Assembly: GCA_030670015.1 (NCBI GenBank)
Contig: DAOVCM010000036.1
Location: forward strand, 1-7,306
Direction of reading: 5' to 3'
Source of the DNA: Candidatus Bathyarchaeota archaeon
GTDB taxonomy: Archaea; Thermoproteota; Bathyarchaeia; TCS64
Length of the DNA stretch: 7,306 bases
Made by a program: the position numbers and the translations under genes. The notes beneath the pieces are model-generated. The model worked only from the letters and a program-made list of their open reading frames with translations. It made no database searches and was not told the origin of the DNA. Below are positions 1-5,500 of this stretch, in pieces (the stretch's first letter is position 1; the number at the start of each line of letters is the position of its first letter).

Positions 1-51
1 CCCTATCAGCGTCTCAGTTTCATCTCTATGGGGGCTCTTGCCAATAGCCAT
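1..51 (-). CDS. Possible N-terminal fragment of a leftward gene cut by the window edge
   Basis: On the minus strand an ATG at 51-49 opens a frame that stays open to base 1, giving 17 codons that begin M-A-I-G-K-S-P-H-R-D. The first in-frame stop upstream is TAA at 78-76, so the ATG is the natural start. A TATA-like element on the same strand is centred near base 81, which puts the expected transcript start near 55, only a few bases before the ATG. The mRNA would therefore be leaderless or nearly so, as is common in archaea. The fragment is too short to assign a family, and an open frame of this length is easily found by chance; the support comes mainly from promoter spacing. Confidence 0.35.
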   Translation of the reverse strand, partial: MAIGKSPHRDETETLIG

Positions 52-111
52 TCCAAATTCACTTATTGGCGATGGTTATTTAAGTACCTCTTTCGTGTCG
101 ATTTGAGGTAC
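40..111. repeat. Two 7-bp inverted repeats flanking the left-edge promoter
   Basis: GCCAATA at 40-46 pairs with TATTGGC at 64-70 (17-base spacer). This repeat spans the inferred transcript start and the ATG of the left-edge gene. GTACCTC at 84-90 pairs with GAGGTAC at 105-111 (14-base spacer) and lies on the upstream side of the TATA-like element, overlapping its edge. Both arm pairs are perfect. Their position around a promoter suggests repressor or activator sites, but that is inference. Confidence 0.3.
76..87 (-). promoter_or_regulatory. TATA-box-like promoter for the left-edge gene
   Basis: The minus strand reads GTACTTAAATAA here, a fair match to an archaeal TATA box, centred about 26 bases before a start position near 55 and about 30 bases before the ATG at 51-49. 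It lies between two 7-bp inverted repeats described separately. Confidence 0.4.
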
Positions 112-299
112 CGATTATTGAGTAATAGACATGCGGATGGCGAGTTTCAAAACGCGCAGCCACCCTCTACTTCAATCACAGCATTAGTTAAATGACTCGT
201 GAGAAGTCGGATTAATGGATTCCTAAACTACATCCAGTCAACTTAGACGGTGTTTATAACATGACTTGAGTGCCATATCGGTTAGCGACTCCCCACTGT
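112..299. other. Intergenic stretch without a recognisable gene
   Basis: I see only very short frames on either strand here. The one notable element is TTTATAA at 253-259, which could be a plus-strand TATA box with a start near 282, giving an alternative longer leader for vapBC. Nothing else stands out. Confidence 0.5.
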
Positions 300-312
300 T
301 CCCTTGAAGGGA
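300..312. promoter_or_regulatory. Palindrome upstream of vapBC, candidate operator
   Basis: TCCCTTGAAGGGA is a perfect palindrome with 6-bp arms around a central G. It ends five bases before a TATA-like stretch (318-327), and a further half-site copy, CCCTT, follows at 329-333. VapB-type antitoxins and VapBC complexes normally repress their own operon by binding palindromes at the promoter, so this is the best operator candidate in the window. Its position is seen; its function is inferred. Confidence 0.4.
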
Positions 313-316
313 TAAG

Positions 317-327
317 AATTAAGTAAT
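317..327 (+). promoter_or_regulatory. TATA-like promoter of vapBC
   Basis: The AT-rich stretch AATTAAGTAAT would place a transcript start near 348, just before the GGAG ribosome site at 350-353. The match to a TATA box is moderate. TTTATAA at 253-259 is a better sequence match but would give a leader of about 80 bases. Confidence 0.35.
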
Positions 328-361
328 ACCCTTTACACTCAGTATTAATGGAGCTGATATT

Positions 362-622
362 ATGACTAGGGTTGTGAGTGTTACTAAGAAGGGACAGGCA
401 ACCATCCCCAAAGATCTGAGGGAGAAATTCGGCGTCGGAGACAAAGTTCTCGTCATCGAGACTGAGGAGGGTATCCTCTTCAAACCTCTGCCCAGGCCAG
501 AGGACGACTTTGGCTCTCTCAGGGAGCTTTTCGAGGGTAAGACGGCGCGTGAAATTCTGGATGAGGCTAGAACCCAGGAACGGATGAGAGAGGAGAAGTT
601 GTTGGAGGGCGTCGAGAGTTGA
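362..622 (+). CDS. vapB: AbrB/SpoVT-type antitoxin (VapB family)
   Basis: This 86-aa protein is the antitoxin of a type II toxin-antitoxin pair. It should bind and silence the PIN-domain toxin encoded next to it and, as a swapped-hairpin dimer, bind the operon's own promoter. The first 45 residues form the SpoVT/AbrB DNA-binding fold, with the hallmark run V7-T8-K9-K10-G11-Q12-A13-T14-I15-P16 followed by R20, G24 and D27. The rest (about 50-86) is charged and probably helical, as expected for the toxin-wrapping tail. The ATG is preceded by GGAGCTGA, whose GGAG at 350-353 is 8 bases from the start. The stop overlaps the toxin's TTG by four bases, so the two proteins are translationally coupled. 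Length and order (antitoxin first) are typical. A palindrome ahead of the promoter fits autoregulation. Confidence 0.92.
   Translation: MTRVVSVTKKGQATIPKDLREKFGVGDKVLVIETEEGILFKPLPRPEDDFGSLRELFEGKTAREILDEARTQERMREEKLLEGVES
604..608 (+). promoter_or_regulatory. Ribosome binding site fixing the vapC TTG start
   Basis: GGAGG lies inside the last codons of vapB, 10 bases before TTG 619-621. It supports TTG as the true start of vapC, since no ATG or GTG occurs in frame near the PIN domain's first aspartate. Confidence 0.65.
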
Positions 623-1014
623 GTACAGTCTTCGATACCGAGGTCCTCTTAGCCTTCTACCTGGGAGAACCAAGCGGAAAAAAGGTTGAGAGATGCCTTA
701 CTGAGATAATGAGAGGAGAAATGAGGGGCTACATCAACATCATCAACCTTACAGAGCTCTATTACATCCTGTACAGGAAAAGTCCTGACCTCGCAGAGGA
801 GAAAGAAAGGAATCTTAGGGACTATGGATTGGAGATAGTCCCTGTAGGCGACGACGGACTCTGGAAGGAGGCTGCGAAGACGAAGGGAAAACACTCGCTC
901 TCCCTAGCTGACTCATTCGCGGTAGCAACAGCGAAGGTGAAGAAGGCAAATCTATTGGTGGGTAGAGACACCGAATTTACAGGTATAGATGTCTCAATCG
1001 AGCGAGTGAACTAG
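619..1014 (+). CDS. vapC: PIN-domain ribonuclease toxin (VapC family)
   Basis: This 131-aa protein is a single PIN domain, the Mg2+/Mn2+-dependent endoribonuclease fold used by VapC toxins to cleave specific RNAs (often tRNA or rRNA) when the antitoxin is lost. The acidic metal-binding residues are all in place: D6 in the first strand (V-F-D-T-E), E46 in N-L-T-E-L-Y-Y, D98 in L-S-L-A-D-S-F-A, and D117 in G-R-D-T-E-F. It is therefore expected to be active. Length is normal for the family. Translation begins at TTG, with a GGAGG 10 bases upstream and a 4-base overlap with the vapB stop. The RNA target cannot be read from the sequence. The pair stands alone, with no mobile element visible around it. 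Confidence 0.93.
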   Translation: MSTVFDTEVLLAFYLGEPSGKKVERCLTEIMRGEMRGYINIINLTELYYILYRKSPDLAEEKERNLRDYGLEIVPVGDDGLWKEAAKTKGKHSLSLADSFAVATAKVKKANLLVGRDTEFTGIDVSIERVN

Positions 1015-1080
1015 GTAAAGACCTCTAATAGATAATTGACATGTCCCTGAGGGCCATAACTTACTTTATCATTCCGAAAC

Positions 1081-1165
1081 TTGGGTTGAGAGAAGGCTCC
1101 CCTAGGGCGGTATCCCAACGCTAAATCTCCGCGCTGCGAGATCGCTGGTGCCTTAACCTAAGGCA
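1081..1165. ncRNA. Cluster of potential hairpins, possible structured RNA
   Basis: Three complementary pairs lie in a row: TTGGG 1081-1085 with CCCAA 1114-1118 (containing CCC/GGG around 1099-1107), ATCTC 1125-1129 with GAGAT 1138-1142, and TGCCTTA 1149-1155 with TAAGGCA 1159-1165 around a 3-base loop. The segment is richer in G and C than the AT-rich bases after it. A minus-strand TATA box (CTATAAATTT, over 1179-1188) would place a transcript start near 1157, so a minus-strand RNA could include most of it. It does not match tRNA geometry and I recognise no RNA family. Confidence 0.22.
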
Positions 1166-1178
1166 AGGAGCATTTCAA

Positions 1179-1188
1179 AATTTATAGA
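1179..1188 (-). promoter_or_regulatory. Isolated TATA-box-like element
   Basis: The minus strand reads CTATAAATTT, a good archaeal TATA match. There is no gene at the expected distance on that strand, only the hairpin-rich segment below 1165. The plus-strand reading (AAATTTATAG) could also serve, again with no gene following. It may be chance AT-richness or the promoter of an untranslated RNA. Confidence 0.3.
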
Positions 1189-1419
1189 TGATGCTTCCTT
1201 TCACAACATCTGTCTGATAACCGTTAAATGGGTATCTTCTTGAACGGGTAGGGTATCTACTCCGTCTCTGTGAACTCAAGTGCTCATCATCTTAGGGTAT
1301 GTGATGGTGCTCCAATCGACAATGGTCACAACAGGCCCCTCCTCAAGGCGGCACACGAAGATACTATGCCCACATAGAGCGAATGACTAGGACAAGTTCT
1401 TGGTCATTGATTTTGACTT

Positions 1420-1812
1420 CTATTGGTCCAGACTGAATCTTTTAGTGATTTTGTCTACAAGTAGCTTAGCAAGGTTCTCGCATCTTTCACTCTCCTGTGG
1501 TGTCTCGACTGTAGCCTCCATATCGATGGTGTCTATGTAGGGGATGCATTTGAGCATGGCACCGAGGGATGCATTTTTTTCCCAGGCAATCAACTCTAAA
1601 GCTACTCTCTTCTGAGGTATGTACCCCCCTGTTAGGGATAGCATGGTGATGGCCATGAGGGATGTTCTTTTCTTATTTACCCCCAATATTCGGAACCGGT
1701 CGCTAAAGTTCTCCTCATCTAAAATAATGAAATTAATTTCTCTGAGCGCGTCCTTGAAAAACATCTTTAGCTCTGTAAGGTCTCCGCTTAGTTCGATTGT
1801 TTTAGTTGACAA
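1420..1812 (-). CDS. Conserved-looking small protein of unknown function
   Basis: I do not recognise this protein. The preferred start is TTG at 1812-1810 (130 aa, beginning M-S-T-K-T-I-E-L), because GGAGG sits 8 bases upstream at 1825-1821. A TTG at 1827 would add five residues but would place that ribosome site inside the coding region. The protein is soluble with no membrane segment or signal peptide. It shows an alternation of strand-like and helix-like stretches: a charged N-terminal half (L-T-E-L-K-M-F-F-K-D), a hydrophobic centre (S-L-M-A-I-T-M-L-S-L-T-G-G-Y-I-P), the segment C-I-P-Y-I-D-T-I-D-M-E-A, and a C-terminal amphipathic helix. Its two cysteines (C89 and C111 in the 130-aa numbering) are not arranged as a metal site. 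It diverges from the amidohydrolase genes across a short shared promoter. Confidence 0.7.
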   Translation of the reverse strand: MSTKTIELSGDLTELKMFFKDALREINFIILDEENFSDRFRILGVNKKRTSLMAITMLSLTGGYIPQKRVALELIAWEKNASLGAMLKCIPYIDTIDMEATVETPQESERCENLAKLLVDKITKRFSLDQ

Positions 1813-1820
1813 GGATGGTG

Positions 1821-1825
1821 CCTCC
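1821..1825 (-). promoter_or_regulatory. Ribosome binding site deciding the start of the leftward hypothetical gene
   Basis: The minus strand reads GGAGG, followed 8 bases later by TTG at 1812-1810. This spacing favours the shorter 130-aa product over the 135-aa one. Confidence 0.6.
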
Positions 1826-1832
1826 AATACCC

Positions 1833-1847
1833 GAAATATATTATTAT
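1833..1847. promoter_or_regulatory. Shared AT-rich promoter core between divergent genes
   Basis: GAAATATATTATTAT is the only strong TATA-like element in the gap between the two divergent genes. Read leftward it sits about 25 bases from a start near 1815; read rightward it is about 35 bases from the amidohydrolase ATG at 1876, giving a leader of about 10 bases. The short symmetrical core means that transcription in one direction could interfere with the other. Confidence 0.45.
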
Positions 1848-1875
1848 GAAACGGTACTTAAAGTAGGGATTTGTA

Positions 1876-2640
1876 ATGGTTGTCATTGATGGGCACACCC
1901 ATTTCGCTGGTCCGGGGAGAGGTCTACCTCCGAATACAATCGAAGACCTCCTCTCAGTGATGGATCGAAACGATATAGATGCAATAGTAACATGTGCATC
2001 CTATTCCTCCATCGGCAAGGATAGAACCTACGACGAGGCGAACGAATTCATTTCCAACTCGATGAGAGAAGCACCCGGCAGGATACTTGGCTTCGTGAGG
2101 GTTAACCCGCACCTCCAGAAAAACGCCCTAGAGAGCATTCGGAGGGCTATCAAAGTTCAAGGGTTCAAAGGTGTGAAGCTACACCCTCGGAATGAGGCCT
2201 TCGCCATCAACTGCGAGAAGCTTGCCTTCCCCATCGCCGAGATGGCGGTGAAACTCAAGGTGCCGATACTCATTCACACAGGCGAGCCGGACACCTACGG
2301 GTTCGCACAGCCTACCCTAGTGGGTGGCCTCGCGGACGCCTTCCCGGACCTGAGGCTCATAATAGGACACATGGGCAAGCGACTCTACGAGGATGCCATC
2401 CTTGTTGCCAGATGGTTTGAGAACATCATCCTTGAGACCTCATTCAGAAGTCCCCGTGAAATCACGCGGGCGGTGAAACGCGTCGGCGCCGATAGGGTGA
2501 TCTACGGCTCGGACATGCCCTTTGGAATCCCAGAGGTAGAGATGATGAAGATCCACCTATCAGATATAACTCCTGAGGAGAAGGAGATGGTCCTTGGAGC
2601 AAATATAGCCCGCATCCTGAAGCTGGAGGAAACATCATGA
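1876..2640 (+). CDS. Amidohydrolase_2-family metal-dependent hydrolase
   Basis: This 254-aa TIM-barrel protein belongs to the amidohydrolase superfamily (Amidohydrolase_2 type, which includes ACMSD-like decarboxylases and lactone or amide hydrolases). Metal and catalytic positions are intact and in order: H7-T-H9 at the end of strand 1, K101-L-H103-P, H134 in I-L-I-H-T-G-E, H165 in I-I-G-H-M-G, E187 in I-L-E-T-S, and D213 in I-Y-G-S-D-M-P-F-G. It should be an active cytoplasmic enzyme; there is no signal peptide. The substrate is not readable, because the family covers hydrolysis, decarboxylation and hydration. Its stop overlaps the ATG of a paralog by four bases, and peptide-type ABC ATPases follow, hinting at an imported amide or cyclic substrate. 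The ATG has only a weak upstream ribosome site, fitting a short or absent leader. Confidence 0.9.
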   Translation: MVVIDGHTHFAGPGRGLPPNTIEDLLSVMDRNDIDAIVTCASYSSIGKDRTYDEANEFISNSMREAPGRILGFVRVNPHLQKNALESIRRAIKVQGFKGVKLHPRNEAFAINCEKLAFPIAEMAVKLKVPILIHTGEPDTYGFAQPTLVGGLADAFPDLRLIIGHMGKRLYEDAILVARWFENIILETSFRSPREITRAVKRVGADRVIYGSDMPFGIPEVEMMKIHLSDITPEEKEMVLGANIARILKLEETS

Positions 2641-3350
2641 AGGTAATCGATGGACACGTATTCCTCGGAAAGACCATATACATGGAGCAAAGCCCCGAGA
2701 CGCTGATTGCAAACATGGATAAGTTCAGCGTGGACATCTCGGTCGTGGTGGCTCCACCACCCGGACCCTTCTACACGGAAGTCAACGCGTACGTCATGGA
2801 AGCCGTAAAGAAGTATCCAAGCAGGTTAGCCGCATTGTACAGGGCGAATCCCCATCTTGAAGGTGAAGACGACAGGTTCAGAGAGGCTCTAGAGCAGGGC
2901 TTCGCTGGGTTACAGTTGGACCCGACCAGCGACGGATACGGAGTGGGTAGCGAAATAATGGAACCGGTTGTCAAGCTCGCAGAGAAAGAGGGAGTTCCAG
3001 TCTACATCCACTCGGGGGACTCCATCTTCTGCCCCCCAGAGGCCGTGGCAGACTTCGCCAGCAGATTCCAAGGGGTCAACTTCGTCACCTCTCAAAGCCG
3101 GAGAGCCCACAGAGCCACTAAAAACTGCGGCAACCTTCACCTCATGACGCGGCCCTTCCCTACCCTATCCTTCCTACGTGGATACGCAGATAACATAGAT
3201 CTGGACAGGCTCATCTTCACATCTGATGCTCCAATCGGGAACCTCGACCTAGAGCTGAAAAGGGTGGAACTCTCCGAACTCGAACAGGAAACGAGAGAAA
3301 AGATACTCGGTGGAAACCTGCGGAGAATCATCAAGATTCCTTGGGACTGA
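2637..3350 (+). CDS. Degenerate amidohydrolase paralog, probable pseudoenzyme
   Basis: This 237-aa protein is a diverged copy of its upstream neighbour. Shared landmarks run the full length: K-V-I-D-G-H at the start, N-P-H-L near residue 71, V-Y-I-H-S-G-D, S-D-A-P-I-G and a matching C-terminal helix pair ending I-L-G-G-N-L-R-R-I-I-K-I. The catalytic set is mostly lost. H7 remains but the second His of HxH is F9; the K-x-H pair is Q93 and D95; the strand-6 G-H is T151-S152; the equivalent of E187 is M170. Only H7, H125 and D197 survive. It probably does not bind metal normally and may act as a structural or regulatory partner of the active copy. Coupling is tight: ATGA overlap at 2637-2640 and a GGAGG at 2625-2629, 7 bases before ATG. 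The frame is intact and codon use is normal, so it looks maintained and not decayed. Confidence 0.87.
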   Translation: MKVIDGHVFLGKTIYMEQSPETLIANMDKFSVDISVVVAPPPGPFYTEVNAYVMEAVKKYPSRLAALYRANPHLEGEDDRFREALEQGFAGLQLDPTSDGYGVGSEIMEPVVKLAEKEGVPVYIHSGDSIFCPPEAVADFASRFQGVNFVTSQSRRAHRATKNCGNLHLMTRPFPTLSFLRGYADNIDLDRLIFTSDAPIGNLDLELKRVELSELEQETREKILGGNLRRIIKIPWD

Positions 3351-3394
3351 AACCATGGTAAAAGCCCTCTACCCTTTAAATTCTTAGAAAGATA

Positions 3395-3403
3395 CTATAA
3401 ATA
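3395..3403 (+). promoter_or_regulatory. TATA box of the dppDF operon
   Basis: CTATAAATA is the best TATA box in the window. A start about 25 bases downstream, near 3423, leaves a leader of roughly 24 bases carrying GAGG at 3436-3439, 7 bases before the dppD ATG. It shows that the ATPase genes can be transcribed independently of the amidohydrolase pair ending at 3350. Confidence 0.65.
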
Positions 3404-3446
3404 AGTAATAACCAAAGGAACTAAAACCACCGACTGAGGCTCCGAG

Positions 3447-4412
3447 ATGACAATCCTTGAAGTTCAGGACCTTAAGACATACTACTCAACCCTCAAAGGG
3501 GACGTTAAGGCGGTGGACGGCGTCCGACTTCAGATGGAGAAAGGAGAATCCCTCGGCCTGGTGGGTGAGTCAGGCTGCGGGAAGACAACCCTGGCATTGG
3601 CCATCATGCGTCTCCTCCCCTGGAACGGCAGGATTGTGGGGGGCAAAATACTACTTAACGACGTTGACATTGTCGGTCTTGACGAGGCTATTTTCGACAA
3701 GGATTACAGATGGAAGAGGATGGCATACGTCTTTCAGGGAGCCATGAACGCCCTCAACCCTGTCTTCAAGGTTGGGGACCAGATCGCGGAAGCGATCACG
3801 ATCCACGAGGACGTGGCGAAGAGGGAGGCTCTGGACAGAGCTCGGGAGCTTTTCAGTCTTGTAGGCATAGACCCTGGTCGGATAACCAGCTACCCTCACG
3901 AGCTCAGTGGCGGTATGAAGCAAAGGGCCATGATCGCCATGGCCCTCGCGTGCAACCCCGACTTTATTATCGCCGACGAGCCCACTACTGCCCTCGACGT
4001 CATCGTCCAGGCCCAGACACTTGAGGTGATTAACGAACTCCAGAAGAAGCTTGGCATCACGATGATGCTTATCACCCACGACCTCTCGGTGGTCGCCCAG
4101 ACTTGCACGACATGCGCCATCATGTACGCCGGGAACCTTGTTGAGTACGCCGACATCGACACCACCTTCTCGGATCCGGTCCACCCCTATACCCAGGCCC
4201 TGATAAGCGCATTCCCCAGCATCAAGGAAGACAGGAGGGAGTTAATTTCCATATCCGGCGTCCCCCCGAACCTCCTGAATCCCCCTACAGGGTGCAGGTT
4301 CAACCCGAGGTGCCCACACCGTATGGACATATGCACGAAGGAAAAGCCGGAGTATCTGGAAATCGGAGATAGACACTTCGCCGCTTGCCATCTGCTCACG
4401 AATGGGGGATGA
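3447..4412 (+). CDS. dppD: Peptide-type ABC importer ATPase, DppD/OppD family
   Basis: This 321-aa cytoplasmic ATPase would power a dipeptide/oligopeptide/nickel-type ABC importer. The nucleotide-binding motifs are complete: Walker A G-E-S-G-C-G-K-T (40-47), Q-loop Q97, signature L-S-G-G-M (153-157), Walker B F-I-I-A-D-E (173-178), D-loop A-L-D (182-184) and H-loop H211. The C-terminal oligo_HPY region begins near H246-P-Y-T. It contains four cysteines (C283, C289, C296, C314) in the G-C-R-F-N-P-R-C-P pattern, which in related Dpp ATPases binds a [4Fe-4S] cluster. Length is normal. It is followed 4 bases later by dppF, and the two should form a heterodimer. No permease or solute-binding gene lies in the window, so substrate is unknown; peptides are the family default. 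Confidence 0.93.
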   Translation: MTILEVQDLKTYYSTLKGDVKAVDGVRLQMEKGESLGLVGESGCGKTTLALAIMRLLPWNGRIVGGKILLNDVDIVGLDEAIFDKDYRWKRMAYVFQGAMNALNPVFKVGDQIAEAITIHEDVAKREALDRARELFSLVGIDPGRITSYPHELSGGMKQRAMIAMALACNPDFIIADEPTTALDVIVQAQTLEVINELQKKLGITMMLITHDLSVVAQTCTTCAIMYAGNLVEYADIDTTFSDPVHPYTQALISAFPSIKEDRRELISISGVPPNLLNPPTGCRFNPRCPHRMDICTKEKPEYLEIGDRHFAACHLLTNGG

Positions 4413-4416
4413 GTGA

Positions 4417-5409
4417 ATGAAGGGAGAAGCTGAACTCAAGGTCGTAAACCTGAGGAAATGGTTCCCGGTGAGGAGGGGTATAGTCTCAACCCTGCTCTCA
4501 AGAAAAACAGAGTATGTTAAAGCTGTAGATGGCGTGTCCTTTGAGGTGAGAAAGGGAGAGGTCTTCGGCCTCGCCGGTGAGAGCGGATGCGGCAAGACGA
4601 CGACGGGCAAGACCGTCCTGCGGCTGCTCGAACCCACCGGCGGAGAGATATACTTCGAGGGGCGGGACATCACGGCCCTCAACAAGGCCGAGATGAAGCA
4701 GATGAGGCGGAAGATGCAGATCATCTACCAGGACCCCTATCAGTCTCTGAACCCCAGGATGACGGTGTTCGACATAATATCAGAGCCCATCAACGTACAC
4801 AGGCTATCCGACTCCCCCGCAGAGACGGAGGAGATCGTCCACAAATCCCTCGAGGACGTCGAGCTGATCCCAGCAGAAGATTTCGTCTTCAGATTCCCCC
4901 ACGAGCTTAGCGGCGGCCAGAGGCAGAGGGTCGCCGTGGCCCGAACCATCATCCTCCAACCCAGCTTCATAGTCGCAGACGAGCCAATCTCCATGCTCGA
5001 CGTCTCCATCAGGGCTGGAATCCTCAAGGTCATGCTCCAGACGAAGGAGGCCCAAGACATCACATACATATTCATCACCCACGACCTCGCCTACGCACGC
5101 CACATCTGCCACCGCGGCGCCATCATGTACCTAGGCAAGATAGTCGAACTTGCCTCCATGGACAACCTCGTCAACAACCCCCTCCACCCCTACACGATAG
5201 CCCTTATGATGGCGGTACCAGTCCCAGACCCAACACTCGGGAAAGCCCGCGCCGTGATAAGCGGCGAGGTACCCACTCCCATCAACCCGCCTTCCGGTTG
5301 CAGATTCCATCCCAGATGTTCCAAGGCCACAGACATCTGCAGCAGACAGGAACCGGAGCTGGTAGAGGTATCAGGAGGACACTTCGTCGCCTGCCACCAT
5401 GCACACTAA
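4417..5409 (+). CDS. dppF: Peptide-type ABC importer ATPase, DppF/OppF family
   Basis: This 330-aa protein is the second ATPase of the importer and partner of DppD. It has Walker A G-E-S-G-C-G-K-T (54-61), Q-loop Q105, the canonical signature L-S-G-G-Q (164-168), Walker B F-I-V-A-D-E (184-189) and H222. The T-L-L-S-R-K insert near 25-30 after the first strand is typical of DppF. The C-terminal domain carries four cysteines (C295, C301, C308, C326) matching the DppD set. One departure is I191-S-M-L-D after Walker B, where most relatives have V-S-A-L-D; the change is mild and activity is expected. Only 4 bases separate it from dppD, with GGGGG at 4404-4408 as the likely ribosome site. It ends just before a GC hairpin in a convergent gap. 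Confidence 0.93.
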   Translation: MKGEAELKVVNLRKWFPVRRGIVSTLLSRKTEYVKAVDGVSFEVRKGEVFGLAGESGCGKTTTGKTVLRLLEPTGGEIYFEGRDITALNKAEMKQMRRKMQIIYQDPYQSLNPRMTVFDIISEPINVHRLSDSPAETEEIVHKSLEDVELIPAEDFVFRFPHELSGGQRQRVAVARTIILQPSFIVADEPISMLDVSIRAGILKVMLQTKEAQDITYIFITHDLAYARHICHRGAIMYLGKIVELASMDNLVNNPLHPYTIALMMAVPVPDPTLGKARAVISGEVPTPINPPSGCRFHPRCSKATDICSRQEPELVEVSGGHFVACHHAH

Positions 5410-5427
5410 TCCTTCATAACAAGTCTG

Positions 5428-5446
5428 CCCGCGAAGGGAACGCGGG
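5428..5446. terminator. GC-rich hairpin between convergent genes, possible terminator
   Basis: CCCGCG at 5428-5433 pairs perfectly with CGCGGG at 5441-5446 around a 7-base loop, 19 bases after the dppF stop and between two convergent genes. No run of T follows on either strand, while archaeal termination relies mainly on T-tracts, so it may stabilise 3' ends and not terminate by itself. An overlapping alternative, CGGGT 5443-5447 with ACCCG 5452-5456, cannot form at the same time. Confidence 0.35.
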
Positions 5447-5500
5447 TAAGAACCCGACAAATTCCTTAAGCCTTGTTCCGGTAAGTCTTGTCTCATCCTT

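Larger units (their letters stand above)
1015..1420. other. Gene-free stretch between vapC and the leftward hypothetical gene
   Basis: About 400 bases with no convincing gene. Short frames exist: one of about 35 codons on the minus strand ending near 1011 and starting at TTG 1118, and one of about 36 codons on the plus strand from GTG 1280 to a TAG at 1387-1389. Neither has a good ribosome site or recognisable motif. Bases 1081-1165 can fold into a row of small hairpins, and an AT-rich TATA-like element occurs at 1179-1188. I see no tRNA, CRISPR repeat or insertion-sequence ends. Confidence 0.55.

Noticed and set aside
254..673. Minus-strand open frame of 139 codons opposite vapB
   Set aside because: It lies antisense to the clear AbrB-type gene, has no recognisable motif, and the real plus-strand gene has a ribosome site and partner toxin.
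1011..1118. Minus-strand frame of about 35 codons from TTG 1118, reading G-Y-R-P-R-G-A-F-S-Q-P-K
   Set aside because: The composition is coding-like, but there is no ribosome site, it overlaps the vapC end, and a run this long without a stop is not rare.
1081..1165. Possible tRNA
   Set aside because: The stems do not form a cloverleaf, and there is no T-arm GGTTC-like sequence or acceptor pairing.
1280..1389. Plus-strand frame of about 36 codons beginning GTG
   Set aside because: No ribosome site, no promoter at a useful distance and no motif; likely chance.
3651..4184. Minus-strand frame of 177 codons opposite dppD
   Set aside because: It is antisense to the Walker B and signature regions of dppD and has low-complexity V/D/G-rich composition typical of shadow frames.
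4242..4724. Minus-strand frame of 160 codons across the dppD/dppF junction
   Set aside because: It is antisense to two well-defined ATPase genes, including Walker A of dppF; long antisense frames are common opposite GC-rich coding sequence.
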